64,000 nucleotides of DNA, from positions 186,001 through 250,000 of the forward strand of contig NZ_BMVK01000001.1 of NCBI RefSeq assembly GCF_014650675.1. The letters run 5' to 3'. This DNA comes from Streptomyces anulatus. GTDB lineage: Bacteria; Actinomycetota; Actinomycetes; Streptomycetales; Streptomycetaceae. Shown one piece after another: positions 1 to 8,800 of the stretch (positions are counted from its first letter, which is position 1; each line of letters begins with the position of its first letter). Position numbers and translations under genes: made by a program. Under the pieces are notes generated by a model. It had not been told where the DNA came from. It was given only the letters and a program-made list of their open reading frames with translations, and made no database searches.

Positions 1-411
1 ACCATGCTGGCCTCCATGCGGCTGTGCCCCAACGCCCCGGCCCAGTACGCCATTCAGGCCGCGCTCGGCGGGCGGCAGTCCATCCGGGAGCTGGTCGCGC
101 CGGGCGGGAGGCTGCACGAACAGCGCGACCGGGCCTGGGAGCGGCTGAACGAGATTCCCGGCGTCTCGTGCGTGAAGCCGAAGGGCGCGCTGTACGCCTT
201 CCCGCGCATCGACCCCAAGGTTCACCCCATCGTCGACGACGAGAAGTTCGTGCTGGACCTGCTGCTGCGGGAGAAGATCCAGGTGGTGCAGGGCACCGGC
301 TTCAGCTGGCCGCGCCCGGACCACTTCCGCATCCTGACCCTCCCGTACGCCGACGACCTCGACGCGGCGATCAGCCGTATCGGCCGCTTCCTGAACGGAT
401 ACCGCCAGTGA
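1..411 (+). CDS. AlaA-like aminotransferase, C-terminal part
   Basis: This is the last 136 codons of a fold-type I PLP-dependent aminotransferase; the gene begins left of the window and the frame is open from base 1. The visible part is the small C-terminal domain. The segment PKGALYAFPRID and the later DHFRILTLP, with the conserved arginine that binds the substrate carboxylate, are typical of alanine-synthesising transaminases of the AlaA/YfbQ type, which make alanine from pyruvate with glutamate as amino donor. The PLP lysine lies outside the window. The gene ends convergently 24 bases from the VWA gene on the other strand. Exact substrate is inferred from family resemblance only. Confidence 0.8.
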   Translation, partial: TMLASMRLCPNAPAQYAIQAALGGRQSIRELVAPGGRLHEQRDRAWERLNEIPGVSCVKPKGALYAFPRIDPKVHPIVDDEKFVLDLLLREKIQVVQGTGFSWPRPDHFRILTLPYADDLDAAISRIGRFLNGYRQ

Positions 412-435
412 GCCGCGCGCCCGGTCCGGCCGGGG

Positions 436-2070
436 TCAGATGAGGCGGAACAGGTCGGCGGCGGCGTGGACGTCGGTGAGGTCCTCGATGGAGCGGAGGT
501 TGTCGCACAGTGCGTCCAGGACCGAGCCCGCCTCGGCCGCACCCGGGGCGCCGACGGCGAGCCCGAAGAGACGGAAGCCCAGCACCCGCCTGGCGTCGTT
601 CCAGCCACGCATCCATTCCTCGGTGACGCCGCACTCGTCGTCGGTGATCATCACGATGTCACCGCGTGTGCTGGTGGCGTCGTCGAACTCCTCCTCCAGC
701 AGTTCGCGGGCCACGGTCAGGGGCGCCTGGTAGCTGGTGCCGCCGCCGAGAAAGGTCTCCGCGAAGTCGAGCACCTGCTCGATGCCGGCGGACCGGCCGG
801 CCGGGAAGCGGAAGACCTGGATCCTGTCCTCGGCGGAGAACAGGATGCCGACGAAGTCGCGCCCGGCGTGGCGGGCCTGGTCCAGCAGCGCCAGGGCGCA
901 CGCCTTGGACCACGCCTCCCGCGTGACCCCGCCGGGCCCTGCCGCGTACATCGAGTGGGAGGTGTCCACGCACGCGATGACGGCACCCCGCCCCGTCGGC
1001 TGCTCTCCCCGGCTGTCGTAGAGCATCAGTTGCCCGGCGGCGTACCGCGCGGCGAAGACGGCGCGCAGCTCGGGCAGGCCGAGGTTGGCCAGTTCGGAGG
1101 GGATCAGGCGGGAGAGATCGTCGCCGAGCGTGACGCCGACGAGCTCCCCGGTGGCGCTCTCCACCTTGCGGGCCCGCTCCCCGTCGGCCATCTGCCGAAA
1201 GCGGCCGATCAGTTCGGCCCAGCGGGCGAGACGGCCGGCCCGCAGCCGCTCGGCGAGACGGGCGCGCCGCGCGTACGGCATCCGCTCCAGCTCGCCGGAG
1301 CCCACGCCCCAGGCCCGCATCAGCACGGCTTCCTCCCGAACGGCCTCGGCGGCCTCGCCCGCCGCCCGGTGCGCGGCTCCCCGGAGGCCGGGGACGGCGG
1401 CGGCGCCCTGCGCGGCGTCCTGGGCGGCGAGCCGCGCGGCCGCCCCGATCGCCTCGGCCGTCTGGATCGCCCGTCGGAGGGCGTCGGCGGTCGCTGCCGG
1501 TACGCCACCGTCCTCATCGGCCTCTTCGGCGGCCCGCCCGAGCGCCTCGGCCACGGCGGTCGCCGCTCTTTCGGCGTCCTGGCGGGTCCTCGCCGCCTGC
1601 TCGGCCCGCCCCTGGGCGTCCTGGGAACGCTCCAGCATCCTGCGCAGGGCGCCGGCCTGGGCGAGGACGGCCAGGGCTGCCGCGTAGGGGTCACCGACGG
1701 TCTCCCGGCGCAGCGCGGCAAAGCCCGGTGACTCCACCAGTGCGGAGATGACCTGGTGGTTGACCAGCCGCGAGGCATCCATCTCCGTACGCTCGCGCAG
1801 TCGGAGGCCGACCTTGTAGGCGGCCAGGAACACATCGGCCAGGAGATCGGCGGCGTGGTCGTGACGCTCGCCCAGCTCCCGGGCCAGCTCGCGCAGCCCT
1901 TCGGACTGTTCGCAGGTGTCGCGCCAGGTGAGCCGTTCGAACCGGTCCGCGAGGACGACCCCTGTGCACCGCTCGGCAGTGGAGTGCCCCAGCCACGTCC
2001 GGGCCCGGCCCGCCAGTGCGTCGAGGGCGGCCGGGTCCGTGCCCGTGCCGCTGTCCCTCCCGGCGGTCAG
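436..2070 (-). CDS. VWA domain protein, partner of MoxR ATPase (ViaA/CoxE-like)
   Basis: A 544-residue protein: a long helical, alanine-rich N-terminal part, then a C-terminal von Willebrand A domain at about residues 362-544. The MIDAS metal site is visible as DTSHS, the threonine in GGGTSYQ and the aspartate in ITDDE. VWA proteins of this kind work with MoxR AAA+ ATPases as chaperone or remodelling pairs (RavA/ViaA, CoxD/CoxE). The moxR gene is directly upstream and overlaps it. I chose a CTG start at 2068-2070, overlapping the moxR TGA in a CTGA arrangement: I found no in-frame ATG, GTG or TTG nearby on either side, and the next GTG is about 78 codons in. Substrate unknown. Ro60 also ends in a VWA domain, but I see no TROVE HEAT repeats here. 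Confidence 0.85.
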   Translation of the reverse strand: MTAGRDSGTGTDPAALDALAGRARTWLGHSTAERCTGVVLADRFERLTWRDTCEQSEGLRELARELGERHDHAADLLADVFLAAYKVGLRLRERTEMDASRLVNHQVISALVESPGFAALRRETVGDPYAAALAVLAQAGALRRMLERSQDAQGRAEQAARTRQDAERAATAVAEALGRAAEEADEDGGVPAATADALRRAIQTAEAIGAAARLAAQDAAQGAAAVPGLRGAAHRAAGEAAEAVREEAVLMRAWGVGSGELERMPYARRARLAERLRAGRLARWAELIGRFRQMADGERARKVESATGELVGVTLGDDLSRLIPSELANLGLPELRAVFAARYAAGQLMLYDSRGEQPTGRGAVIACVDTSHSMYAAGPGGVTREAWSKACALALLDQARHAGRDFVGILFSAEDRIQVFRFPAGRSAGIEQVLDFAETFLGGGTSYQAPLTVARELLEEEFDDATSTRGDIVMITDDECGVTEEWMRGWNDARRVLGFRLFGLAVGAPGAAEAGSVLDALCDNLRSIEDLTDVHAAADLFRLI

Positions 2071-3293
2071 AGCCGGTCCTGGACCATGCTCGCGTCCATG
2101 CCGAGCGCCTCGGTGAGAACACGGGCGCGGACGGCGCGCTGGCGGCCGGTGACCCGGTCGATGGCGGCGGTGGAGCGGCCGGCGCCGGCCGCCTCGGCAC
2201 GCAGGTGCTCCAGCCGCTTGCCGGCCGTGGCGAGCTTGTTGTGGGCCTTCTTGATGACCCAGTCGCTGAGCGCCTCGCGGGACTGTCCTGCCATGGCGTC
2301 GAGCTGGGCCTCCAGCTCGTCGAGGGCGTCGGCCAGGTCGAGCGCCTCCTTGGCGTCGGGGTTGACCAGGTGCAGCACCTCGCGCTCGACGGTGGGGCGC
2401 TGGGCCGGGGAGTCCCACAGCACGTGCGTGAGCACGGTCAGGTCGGTCTCGGCGACCGCCGGGCGTCCGTCGAGGTACGCGGACGCCTGGAGCAGCCCCA
2501 CCGCCTGCCGCCAGCGGCGGTCGGAGGCGACGAGTTCCTTGCGGCGCAGGGCCGCGCGCAGCGCACACACCGCGTCCACGACAGCGTCGGGGACGGCCAC
2601 GGCCGGGACGGTCCGGGTCACCGCTTCCTGCAACGCGACCAGTTCGACGGTGGTACGGACGGGGGCCGTCGGTCGGCCGACGGCGGAGCGGACCAGCGCG
2701 GCGAAGTTCGACGGGTCCGCCAGGTATCCGACCTCGATCCGCACCAGCAGCCGGTCGTAGATCGCGGCCGTGTCCTCCCCGGTGGGCAGTTCGTTGCTCG
2801 CCGTGATGGCGCCGATCAGCGGGCAGCGAATCGGCTCCCCGCCGCTCTCGGGGTGGTAGATCCGTTCGTTGAGGTAGCCGAGGGTCTCGTTCAGCGCCGC
2901 CGTCGAGCACTTGAAGATCTCGTCGATGAACGCGACGTGCGCGGTCGTGGCGCGGCCCTCGTAGACCTGGCGGTACTCGCCGCGGGTCAGCGCGGCGACG
3001 TCGACGGGGCCGAACATCCTCGTCGGCGCGGTGAACTTCGACAGGAGGATCTCCCAGTAGGCGGCCCCGTCGACCCTGCCGGTGAGCTCCCGGGCGATCT
3101 CGGACTTCGCCGTTCCGGGCGGGCCGAGCACCAGCGAGTGCTGTCCGGCCAGCAGCGCCACCACGAGGGTGCGCACCACGTCTGCCCGCTCGTAGAAGCG
3201 GTCCGACACCTCGTCACAGATCTTCCGCAGCCGGGCGGCTGTGGACTGCGCGTCCCCTGCACCTTGCACGTCTGTACCTAGCACGTCCCGCAT
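2067..3293 (-). CDS. MoxR-family AAA+ ATPase
   Basis: A 408-residue AAA+ ATPase of the MoxR/RavA class. Walker A is GPPGTAKS at about residues 57-64, and Walker B is the FIDEIF segment around residue 120, followed by the MoxR-typical NETLGYLNER sensor region and an ASNELP sensor-1 motif. MoxR ATPases remodel or load protein partners together with a VWA protein, here encoded immediately downstream with a 4-base stop/start overlap, so the two are very likely translated together. I take the ATG at 3293 as start; two GTG codons a few residues further in (beginning VLGTD and VQGAG) are alternatives. A 458-nt non-coding leader with two tRNA-like RNAs and a strong hairpin precedes it. The C-terminus carries basic helices (about residues 330-408). 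Confidence 0.9.
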   Translation of the reverse strand: MRDVLGTDVQGAGDAQSTAARLRKICDEVSDRFYERADVVRTLVVALLAGQHSLVLGPPGTAKSEIARELTGRVDGAAYWEILLSKFTAPTRMFGPVDVAALTRGEYRQVYEGRATTAHVAFIDEIFKCSTAALNETLGYLNERIYHPESGGEPIRCPLIGAITASNELPTGEDTAAIYDRLLVRIEVGYLADPSNFAALVRSAVGRPTAPVRTTVELVALQEAVTRTVPAVAVPDAVVDAVCALRAALRRKELVASDRRWRQAVGLLQASAYLDGRPAVAETDLTVLTHVLWDSPAQRPTVEREVLHLVNPDAKEALDLADALDELEAQLDAMAGQSREALSDWVIKKAHNKLATAGKRLEHLRAEAAGAGRSTAAIDRVTGRQRAVRARVLTEALGMDASMVQDRL

Positions 3294-3360
3294 TGTGCCC
3301 TGCGGGTCCGGTGCCCCCGCAGGGAGGCTCCGGGTCCCCGCCCGTCCCGGGGACGGGAGC

Positions 3361-3391
3361 GGGCCCGGAGGCGTAGCCGGCCTCCGGGCCC
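3361..3391 (-). terminator. Strong hairpin between the tRNA-like RNAs and moxR
   Basis: Perfect inverted repeat with 12-bp arms (GGGCCCGGAGGC and its complement) around a 7-nt loop, no T run. It sits after the second tRNA-like RNA and 68 nt before the moxR start, so on the minus strand it could end the non-coding transcript or act as an attenuator that sets how much moxR/VWA message is made. Confidence 0.6.
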
Positions 3392-3428
3392 TGAGTGTGC
3401 CGCCCATCGGGCACGCCGGCACGTTTAA

Positions 3429-3545
3429 GGATCCGGGTCAGTCTGATGTCGTCGCGTCCTGCCTTTGGACCACCGCAGATCGAAGCTCTGCGGGCCGGAC
3501 TTGAACCGGCATTTCGACGCGCGCGGGCCCGGGCCCGTTCGATCC
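3429..3545 (-). ncRNA. Circularly permuted tRNA-like RNA 2 (Y RNA-like)
   Basis: On the minus strand the core 3519-3450 folds as a tRNA in permuted order. Anticodon-stem 3' strand CGTCG (3519-3515), variable loop AAAT, T arm GCCGG-TTCAAGT-CCGGC (3510-3494), acceptor 3' strand CCGCAGA (3493-3487), capping loop GCTTCGA, acceptor 5' strand TCTGCGG (3479-3473), T8 G9, D arm GTCC-AAAGGCA-GGAC (3470-3456), G26, anticodon-stem 5' strand CGACG (3454-3450). All four stems pair perfectly. Tertiary hallmarks are present: T8/A14, A15/T48, G18G19 facing T55C56. Outer strands can extend the helix: GGATC (3545-3541) with GATCC (3433-3429) and CGGG (3537-3534) with CCCG (3437-3434). This is the architecture known for the tRNA module of bacterial Y RNAs. 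Transcript ends are inferred. Confidence 0.8.
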
Positions 3546-3582
3546 GGCGATCGGCGGCGAATGCTGAGTCTGGAGCAATAGT

Positions 3583-3687
3583 CTGAGATTGACGGCGGTC
3601 TGCCTCTGCCTGCTTGGGCTACTCCGGCCCGTGCCGGAGGGAGGAGTCGAACCTCCACTGGAACCGCGCCTTCACGACAAGCCTCAG
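3583..3687 (-). ncRNA. Circularly permuted tRNA-like RNA 1 (Y RNA-like)
   Basis: Same permuted tRNA fold as its downstream neighbour. Anticodon-stem 3' strand CGGTT (3666-3662), variable loop CCAGT, T arm GGAGG-TTCGACT-CCTCC (3656-3640), acceptor 3' strand CTCCGGC (3639-3633), 4-nt cap ACGG, acceptor 5' strand GCCGGAG (3628-3622), T8 A9, a 3-bp D arm GCC/GGC (3619-3602) whose loop carries A14, A15, GG and A21, A26, anticodon-stem 5' strand GACCG (3600-3596). Levitt pair A15/T48 is present. Beyond the anticodon stem, 3687-3675 and 3594-3583 form an 11-bp imperfect helix with a single bulged C (3681) and one T/T mismatch. Canonical Y RNAs also have a bulged C in the Ro-binding helix; whether that is meaningful here is speculation. 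Transcript ends are not defined by the sequence. Confidence 0.8.
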
Positions 3688-3751
3688 TTTCAGCTTGCGC
3701 TCCTCGCGCACCCCGGCCACCGGAGACGGCGGCCGGGGAATCCATGGTCGG

Positions 3752-4483
3752 TCACCCGAAGAGGTAACCGAATACCGCATCACCCACCCGCTCGTCGGTG
3801 ACCTCCGCGCCGTTGGCCTCCTCGCGGGCGAACTTCACGGCCTGCTGGAGCTTCTCGATCCGGTCCAGCAGTTCGTTGACGCGTCGCGCCGGGAGCGCCC
3901 CGGAGAACTTGACCGTCGTCCAGTACCCGATCGGGATGTCCTCGTAGTACACCTCGACCTGCGCCGGGTGCTTCTCGGTGGCCTCCGCCTTCACGTGGTT
4001 GCGGGGCACCTTCTTCGTGCGGACCGTGCGGACCGGCTCGGTCTTCCAGGAGTCGGTCGAGGGATCCTGCACCCAGGCCTCGGCCGCGTCCAGCACGGGC
4101 AGCTTGCGGACGAAGGTGTTGAGGTCGGTCAGCTGCTTCTCCAGGAAGAGCAGATACGACACCGGCACCTCGCTCACCAGCACCCGGCCGTCGACCTTCA
4201 CATCGGCCCTGGCCGTGCAGTTCGCCCAGTCCTTCGTGGCGGTCACATCGAAGAGCCGGGTCAGCGTGACCGCAGTGTCCCGCAGCACGTCCTCGGCCTT
4301 GACCTGGACGAGCGTCGACTCGGGCGGGAGCTGTTCGCCCTCCTCGTCCTTGGGCTGGTAGGTCCGGGAGATCCCGGCCAGCAGTCCGGTCTTCTGGAGG
4401 CCGTGATGAGCCGCCGTCAGGTCCTGGTGTGCCTTGGACTTGACGCCCTTCTCCACTGCGATGATCTGATTGAGTTTCGCCAC
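3752..4483 (-). CDS. Conserved actinobacterial protein of unknown function (probably DUF7873)
   Basis: A 243-residue soluble protein starting at a GTG with the segment VAKLNQIIAVEKGVKSKA. I recognise the sequence type as widespread in Streptomyces and believe it is the family called DUF7873, but no activity is known to me. It is predicted mostly helical at the N-terminus, with a central part rich in charged residues (VRTIRTKK-like VRTVRTKKVPRNHVKAE), and ends VGDAVFGYLFG. No transmembrane segment or catalytic motif is visible. It lies 43 nt downstream of the SWIM gene, and the two tRNA-like RNAs follow its stop within about 65 nt on the same strand, so it is the protein gene most tightly linked to them. 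A role in binding or processing those RNAs is inference from position only. Confidence 0.75.
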   Translation of the reverse strand: MAKLNQIIAVEKGVKSKAHQDLTAAHHGLQKTGLLAGISRTYQPKDEEGEQLPPESTLVQVKAEDVLRDTAVTLTRLFDVTATKDWANCTARADVKVDGRVLVSEVPVSYLLFLEKQLTDLNTFVRKLPVLDAAEAWVQDPSTDSWKTEPVRTVRTKKVPRNHVKAEATEKHPAQVEVYYEDIPIGYWTTVKFSGALPARRVNELLDRIEKLQQAVKFAREEANGAEVTDERVGDAVFGYLFG

Positions 4484-4526
4484 GTCGAGGACGCTAACAG
4501 GGGCAACTCCCCTCTGGCCAAGGGTT

Positions 4527-5879
4527 TTACCGTACGTACAGAGGATCGGTCCCGGAGGTGTCCGGGACGGAGTCGCCGGCCAGCAGGGCTTCGAGGGCGG
4601 ACACCGGGTCGGGGTCCGGGGCGGCGCGCGGCCACCAGTCGTCGGCTCCGGGATCGGATTCGTAGCCGTACCACCGGTGGTCGCGGCCGAAGCGGAGCTG
4701 TAGCGAACCGTCCGGGTGGGTGAGGTGGTTGCGCCAGGGTGCGAAGCGCGGGAAGTCGGCGGCGGCGAGCGCGGGCCTGGCCCGGTCGAAGGGACCGGCC
4801 GGCGGGTCCCAGGGCGTCTCCAGGACCGCGAGACCCTCGGCATCGCCCTGCCGCCAGGCGGCGACGGCACGGGCGAGGTCGGTGGTGGTGCGGCCGGTGG
4901 CGTAGGCCAGCTCCCGGTAGAGCGCGCGGGTGGTGGCGGTGAGCCCGGCGGTCGGCCGTGCGGCGGCGAGGCGGACCGCGTCCTGCCACGGGGTGAGCCC
5001 GGCCAGCGGGTCACGGCCCGTGGTCAGCAGGGCGTGGGCGCGGGCGGCGCCGTCGGTGGCGAGGTGGTCCAGGCCCAACGGGTCGCGGGCCCCGGGCAGA
5101 TCCGGATACGACGGTGGCTGGCCGGGATGCGGCGGTACGGGAAGGGGCGCCGGGAGCGGGGGCAGGAAGCGGGCGGCGAATGCCTCCCGGGCCCCGACCG
5201 ACGGGACGGCGGGGGCGGCGGGGCGCTCGCGGGCGGAGTGCTCGGCATTGCGCCGGCCCAGCTCGTCCAGCAGCTCGCGCTCGCCCCTGCCCCGCATCAG
5301 CAGCAGGACGAACGGGTCGCTGTCGAGCAGCAGGGCCGTCTGGAAGCAGAGGGCGGCGACGTGCTTGCAGGGCCGCCCGTGGTCGGGGCAGGTGCAGCTG
5401 GGGTCGAGGTCGTCGGCGGCGGGCAGCAGCCGGACCCCGGCCTCCTCGGCGGTGTGGGCCAGGGAGTGCGGCATCTCCTTGGCCAGCAGCGCGGACAGAT
5501 GGCCGGGGTGGGCGGCGACCGCGTCGAGCAGGGTGTCCCAGCCGGGGTCGCTGAAGGTGCGCAGCCGCAGCTCGGCGCGGTAGGGGCGGGCCCGGCTGCC
5601 GTGCACATAGGCGACGATCCGGCCGGGGGTGACGGTGATCGCGGCGACCTGGCCGTCGTCGGCGTACGCACGGCCGCGGGCGAGGCGGGCCTCGTCCATC
5701 GACAGCGACTCCAGCGCGTCCACCCAGGCCCGGCCCCACCAGCTGGCCGCGAAGGGCTCGCCCTCGGCGGAGGTGCGGGCGGGCACCGCCTCGAAGGTGC
5801 GCCGCAGATCGTCCGGGCCGGGCCGGGCGCGGGGCGCCGCTCTCCGGGCGGCCGGACCGGTGGTCGGGCGCGGGCTCAC
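4527..5879 (-). CDS. SWIM zinc-finger protein
   Basis: A 450-residue protein with a SWIM zinc finger: C162, C164, C171 and H173 in CTCPDHGRPCKHVA match CxCx(n)CxH. SWIM fingers bind nucleic acid or protein and in bacteria are often encoded beside SNF2 ATPases. The N-terminal part (FAASWWGRAWVDALES) is the usual start of these actinobacterial proteins. The C-terminal 250 residues are proline- and alanine-rich with no recognised domain. The GTG start overlaps the TGA of the upstream SNF2 gene by 4 bases (GTGA), so the pair is translationally coupled and probably acts together on DNA or RNA. Confidence 0.85.
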   Translation of the reverse strand: MSPRPTTGPAARRAAPRARPGPDDLRRTFEAVPARTSAEGEPFAASWWGRAWVDALESLSMDEARLARGRAYADDGQVAAITVTPGRIVAYVHGSRARPYRAELRLRTFSDPGWDTLLDAVAAHPGHLSALLAKEMPHSLAHTAEEAGVRLLPAADDLDPSCTCPDHGRPCKHVAALCFQTALLLDSDPFVLLLMRGRGERELLDELGRRNAEHSARERPAAPAVPSVGAREAFAARFLPPLPAPLPVPPHPGQPPSYPDLPGARDPLGLDHLATDGAARAHALLTTGRDPLAGLTPWQDAVRLAAARPTAGLTATTRALYRELAYATGRTTTDLARAVAAWRQGDAEGLAVLETPWDPPAGPFDRARPALAAADFPRFAPWRNHLTHPDGSLQLRFGRDHRWYGYESDPGADDWWPRAAPDPDPVSALEALLAGDSVPDTSGTDPLYVR

Positions 5880-8800
5880 GCGGGCCTCCGCAGCGATACG
5901 AGGTCCGCCAAGTCACGGTCGCTCAGCTCGGTCAGGGCGCTCTCGCCGCTGCCGAGCACCGCGTCGGCCAGGACCCGCTTGGACTCCAGCAGCTCGGCGA
6001 TCCGGTCCTCCACCGTGCCCTCCGCGATGATCCGGTGGACCTGCACGGGCTGGGTCTGGCCGATCCGGTACGCCCGGTCGGTGGCCTGCTCCTCCACGGC
6101 GGGGTTCCACCAGCGGTCGAAGTGGACGACATGGGCTGCGCGGGTCAGGTTCAGCCCGGTGCCGGCCGCCTTGAGGGAGAGCAGGAAGACGGGGACCTCG
6201 GCGGACTGGAAGCGGTCCACCATCCGCTCCCGCTCGGCCACCGGCGTTCCGCCGTGGAGGAGTTGGGAGGGGATCGCGCGGGAGGCGAGGTGCGCGGAGA
6301 GGAGCTTCGCCATCGTCACGTACTGGGTGAAGATCAGGACGGAGCCGTCCTCGGACAGGATCGTGTCGAGGAGCTCGTCGAGGAGGGCGAGCTTGCCGGA
6401 GCGGCCCGTGAGCCGCGTGGGCTCCTCCTTCAGATACTGGGCCGGGTGGTTGCAGATCTGCTTGAGCGAGGTCAGCAGCTTCATGACGAGTCCCCGGCGG
6501 GCGATGCCCTCCGCCGCCTCGATCTGCGCCATCGTCTCGCGGACGGCCGCCTCGTAGAGCGTGGCCTGCTCACGGGTGAGGGAGACGGGGTGGTCGGTCT
6601 CCGTCTTGGGCGGCAGCTCGGGGGCGATGCCGGGGTCGGACTTCTTGCGTCGCAGGAGGAAGGGCCGGACCAGCCGGGACAGCCGCTCCACCGCCTCCTC
6701 GTTGCCCAGGCCCGCGGCGGTGCCGGTGTTCTCCACGATCCGGGCGTGCCGGGCCCGGAACGCCTTGAGCGGGCCGAGCAGTCCGGGAGTGGTCCAGTCG
6801 AGGAGCGCCCAGAGCTCGGAGAGGTTGTTCTCGACGGGGGTGCCGGTGAGGGCGACCCGGGCCGGCGCGGGGATGGTGCGCAGGGCCTTGGCCGTGGAGG
6901 AGTGCGGATTCTTGACGTGCTGCGCCTCGTCGGCGACGACCAGTCCCCAGCTCTGCTCGGCGAGCCGGGCCGCGCTGGAGCGCATGGTCCCGTAGGTGGT
7001 GAGGACGAAGCCGCCGTCCGGGTCGCTCAGGGTCCGGTCCGTGCCGTGGAAGCGGCGCACGGGGACGCCGGGGGCGAAGCGGTTGATCTCGCGGTGCCAG
7101 TTGCCGAGGAGGGAGGCGGGGCAGACCACCAGGGTGGGCGAGGGGTGCGCCCGGTGCAGATGGAGGGCGATGAGGGTGATCGTCTTGCCGAGGCCCATGT
7201 CGTCGGCGAGGCAGCCGCCGAGCCCGAGCGAGGTCATCCGGTCCAGCCAGGCCAGGCCGCGCAGTTGGTAGTCGCGCAGGGTCGCGTCGAGGCCGGGCGG
7301 GGCCGCGATCGTGGCGTCCTGGCTGAGGATCCGCGTACGGAGGGCGGCCAGCGCCCCGGCGGGGACGGCGTCCACCCGCTCGCCGTCCACCTCCGCGCTG
7401 CCGGTGAGGGCGACGGCGAGCGCGTCCACCGGATCCAGGAGCCCCAGCTCCCGCTTGCGCGCCTTGCGTACGAGAGCGGGGTCGACGACCACCCACTGGT
7501 CGCGCAGCCGCACCACCGGGCGGTGGGCCTCGGCCAGGGTGTCCATCTCGGCCTCGGTCAGCCGCTCCTCCCCCAGGGACAGCTGCCAGTCGAAGGCGAA
7601 GAGGTGCTCGGCGTCGAAGAAGGACGTGCCGTCGGTGGCCGATCCGGGCGCGGGCCGCACGACGGCGGCCGCGGTGAGGGAACGGGCCAGCTCGCGTGGC
7701 CAGTGCACCTCGACCCCGGCGGCGGCCAGCCGGGATCCCGCGTCGCTCAGCAGCTCGTACAGCTCGTCCTCGGTGATCGCGAGCACATCGGGCACGGGCT
7801 GCCCCAGCAGTCGTTCCAGCGGGGCCCAGACGCGGGCGGCGCGGCGGAGCGCCAGCACCGCGTCGACCCGGGCACGCGGGCCGAACGGCTCGCCCGCCCC
7901 GCCGTTCCACAGGGCGACGGCGTCCACGACGTAGGTCGGGTCGGCGAGGCTGTGGACCTGGACGACGGCAGCGGCGGCGTGCCGGGCCGCCGGGTCGTCC
8001 GGGTGCTCCGGCGGCGCGGATTCCCCGTCGGTCTCCGCCTCCTCGCGGGCGGCCGTGACCGCGTAGGTGTCGGCGCTGTCGAACAGCTCGTACGCGGAGA
8101 GGTCCAGGCGCAGCGAGACCCGCACGCCCGCGTCCAGCCCCGAGGCGACCTCCACGGCCCAGGCCGCGGCATGGGGCAGATGCTGGGCCTCGCGGGCGGC
8201 GAACGGCGCGCCCATCGCGAACGCGGCGGCGGGTGTGCGCGGCAGTGTGTCGGCGACGGCGTCCAGGAACGACCCGATCAGGGCCTCGGGGTCGGGGAGC
8301 CGGGGCGGCTCGGAACCGGGGACCGGCGCCGCGTGGCCCTCGGGAGGCAGGGCAGCGGCGACCGCCCGGAGGTGCGCGACGTCCTCGGCGTCCCTCGGGC
8401 CCGCCCGCCAGGCGTCGTGACCGTCCGCCGTGAGTCCGGGGAGGAGCCTGCCTCGGGCGACGAGCTGAAGGGCGTGCAGAGCGGCCGCGCCCCAGCAGCG
8501 GGTGGCGGGGTGGGCGGAGCCCTGATGACGTGCCCGGACGAGCAGGGGGAGCGCGTCGGCCACGGACAACAGCGCCGCGGGCGTCGCGACGGCGCGGACG
8601 CTCCCGGGGCCCGCCGCCGGGTCCGGCCGGACGACGGTGAGCCGGGCGGTGGTGTACGGGACGGAGTCGGGACGACCGGGGGTCTCCGCGTACCCGAAGG
8701 GCGTCCCGCTCCGCCCCTGCGCGGCGTCGTCGTGCCACGGGCCGACGTCCGCGAGCGGGTCCCAGAAGGCGATGCGGCCGTCCCTGGGAACCGGACCGGG

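Noticed and set aside
436..2070. A Ro60/Rsr (TROVE) protein
   Set aside because: Only the VWA half is recognisable; the N-terminal part is alanine-rich helices, more like ViaA/CoxE, and it is paired with a MoxR ATPase.
3583..3720. A normal (non-permuted) tRNA starting at GCCGGGG (3717-3711) and ending at CTCCGGC (3639-3633)
   Set aside because: The acceptor would pair, but there is no 7-nt anticodon loop with U33 and the D loop is too short; the permuted fold satisfies every stem and tertiary pair.
3425..3745. Open frames on both strands through 3425-3745
   Set aside because: The region is explained by two folded RNAs; the frames have arginine/serine-rich shadow composition and no ribosome-binding site.
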